The position numbers and the translations under genes are program-made. The notes beneath the pieces are model-generated. The model was not told the DNA's origin, did not search any database, and saw nothing but the letters and a program-made list of their open reading frames with translations. This document shows positions 18,342 to 18,988 of a stretch of DNA of 18,988 nt, in pieces (positions within the stretch are counted from its first letter, which is position 1; each line of letters opens with the position of its first letter). The DNA is from Lojkania enalia (Eukaryota > Ascomycota > Dothideomycetes > Pleosporales), in assembly GCA_010094045.1 (NCBI GenBank), contig ML986643.1, positions 227,340 through 246,327 on the forward strand. Direction: 5' to 3'.

Positions 18342-18352
18342 GGGCTTATAAC
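18342..18352 (-). promoter_or_regulatory. Primer-binding site matching the initiator tRNA-Met anticodon arm
   Basis: The plus strand next to the 5' LTR reads GGGCTTATAAC, one C-to-T change from GGGCTCATAAC, the anticodon loop region of fungal initiator tRNA-Met as I recall it. Priming by a 5' half of initiator tRNA-Met is known for Drosophila copia and yeast Ty5. The flanking CCGGTTACCGC (coding strand) would pair further into the stem if this species' tRNA matches. Confidence 0.65.
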
Positions 18353-18556
18353 TGTGGTGAGAGGCGAATCTTGTCTCAGGGAGGGAGATGAGGAGCTGAA
18401 CTGGTTGATTGAAGATGGCTAGCGGGCCATATTTATGTACATGAAAAAGGGGTATATTAGCTAATATCCAGCGTGATATCCGGCGTAATATCGACCGTGA
18501 TATTGTACGTCGATATCTGATACAGCTTGGTAGACTAGCCGAAAATCCCTATAACA
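18353..18556 (-). repeat. 5' LTR of the copia element (204 bp)
   Basis: Partner of 12903-13106. Seven of the eight differences look like C-to-T or G-to-A changes in this copy, and one in the other copy. Three of its five GATATC motifs are damaged. Confidence 0.95.
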
Positions 18557-18561
18557 AAAAG
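18557..18561. other. Target-site duplication AAAAG (right) of the copia element
   Basis: Identical to 12898-12902. The gypsy pol frame continues across when one copy is removed. Confidence 0.93.
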
Positions 18562-18988
18562 AATTTAGTAAGAGGGTATATACAACTAAGTTAGAGTAGA
18601 ATAGTATTACTAATACTATTTATACCTAAAAAGAATAGTAAACTAAGGTTATATATAGACTATAGGCAATTAAATAATATAACCAAGAAAAATAGATATC
18701 TATTACCTAGGATAATAGAACTTATAAGTTAATTATAAGAAGCTAAGTAGTTTATAAAGTTTAATATAAGAGAAGGGTATTACTAAATTCGGATAAAAGA
18801 GGGCTATAAATAGAAGATAGCGTTTAAAATAAGAAAAGGTCTCTTTAAATATCTAGTAATACTATTTAGACTTATAAATATACTAGTAACCTTCTAAACG
18901 GTTATAAATAACGTGTTAAAGGAATACTTAGATATATTTATAACAGCGTATTTAGATAACGTTCTAGTCTATATAGATAGATCGCTAA
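18557..18988 (+). pseudogene. pol of the gypsy element, part 2: reverse transcriptase, cut by the window edge
   Basis: Continues in frame with the part ending at 12902 once the copia element and one AAAAG are removed. Motifs in order: LFIPKKNSKLRLYIDYRQLN (about 18614-18673), KNRYLLPRI, then FIKFNIREGYY with the first catalytic Asp now AAT (18763-18765), KIAFKIRKG, and YLDNVLVY (18949-18972) in which the second Asp of YLDD is AAC. Two of the three metal-binding Asp codons are lost through G-to-A. Family assignment is firm; the rest of pol is outside the window. Confidence 0.9.

Larger units (their letters stand above)
12903..18556 (-). mobile_element. Complete Ty1/copia LTR retrotransposon (5,654 bp)
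   Basis: Two 204-bp LTRs with TG...CA ends, a 5-bp target duplication, a primer-binding site, a G-rich tract next to the 3' LTR, and the Ty1/copia order gag, protease, integrase, reverse transcriptase, RNase H, all on the minus strand. It is inserted in opposite orientation into the gypsy pol. It retains many more CA/TG dinucleotides than its surroundings, and open segments of up to 87 codons, so it is the most recent arrival. It is still inactive: many Trp and Gln codons are stops and reverse transcriptase has lost two catalytic Asp. Confidence 0.95.
7744..18988 (+). mobile_element. Ty3/gypsy LTR retrotransposon, interrupted twice and cut by the window edge
   Basis: A plus-strand element in the order gag, protease, reverse transcriptase, which with the sequence motifs indicates Ty3/gypsy. 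It is interrupted by element C in its leader (8175-10028) and by the copia element in the first part of reverse transcriptase (12903-18556). Removing each insertion with its target duplication restores continuity, the second one in frame. RNase H, integrase and the 3' LTR would lie beyond 18988. The left edge is provisional and rests on the candidate LTR. Confidence 0.75.

Noticed and set aside
18342..18352. A tRNA gene next to the LTR
   Set aside because: Only the anticodon-arm segment matches. No acceptor stem, D arm or T arm can be found around it, so it is a primer-binding site.

Overview
The window looks like constitutive heterochromatin of a filamentous ascomycete (Pezizomycotina). It is a pile of nested, dead transposons mutated by a process that matches repeat-induced point mutation (RIP). 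Outside one segment (12903-18556) the DNA is extremely AT-rich and almost without CpA/TpG. I counted four such dinucleotides in the first 600 bases, against 15 in the first 98 bases of the LTR at 12903. Coding frames can still be followed, but Trp, Gln and Arg codons have become stops, Asp has become Asn, and Cys and His have become Tyr. I see no intact host gene.

Layout. 1-770 (-): an unrecognised decayed frame. 1239-1777 (+): a decayed histone H3-fold gene with two small introns, the most unexpected content here. 1867-2120: two tandem-repeat arrays, one with an exact 32-bp period. 2131-3099: 3' part of a Fot1/pogo-type DNA transposon. 3517-7198: a complete Fot1/pogo element (A) with a second complete element (A2, 4090-5921) inserted in its transposase gene; removing A2 restores the reading frame. 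6990-7380: a long inverted repeat. About 7744-18988 and beyond (+): a Ty3/gypsy retrotransposon. Its leader is interrupted by a third complete Fot1/pogo element (C, 8175-10028). Its reverse transcriptase is split at 12903-18556 by a complete Ty1/copia element on the minus strand, with 204-bp LTRs and a 5-bp AAAAG target duplication.

Order of events. The gypsy element came before C and the copia element, and A came before A2. The copia element is the least mutated and probably the youngest, yet its reverse transcriptase has also lost catalytic Asp codons. The gypsy element keeps a textbook-like A AAA AAC slippery heptamer directly before the gag stop, with pol open in the -1 frame. The copia primer-binding site matches the anticodon arm of initiator tRNA-Met.

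Limits. Everything rests on reading by eye. Domain edges in decayed genes are approximate. TIR, LTR, TSD, intron and motif coordinates were read base by base.
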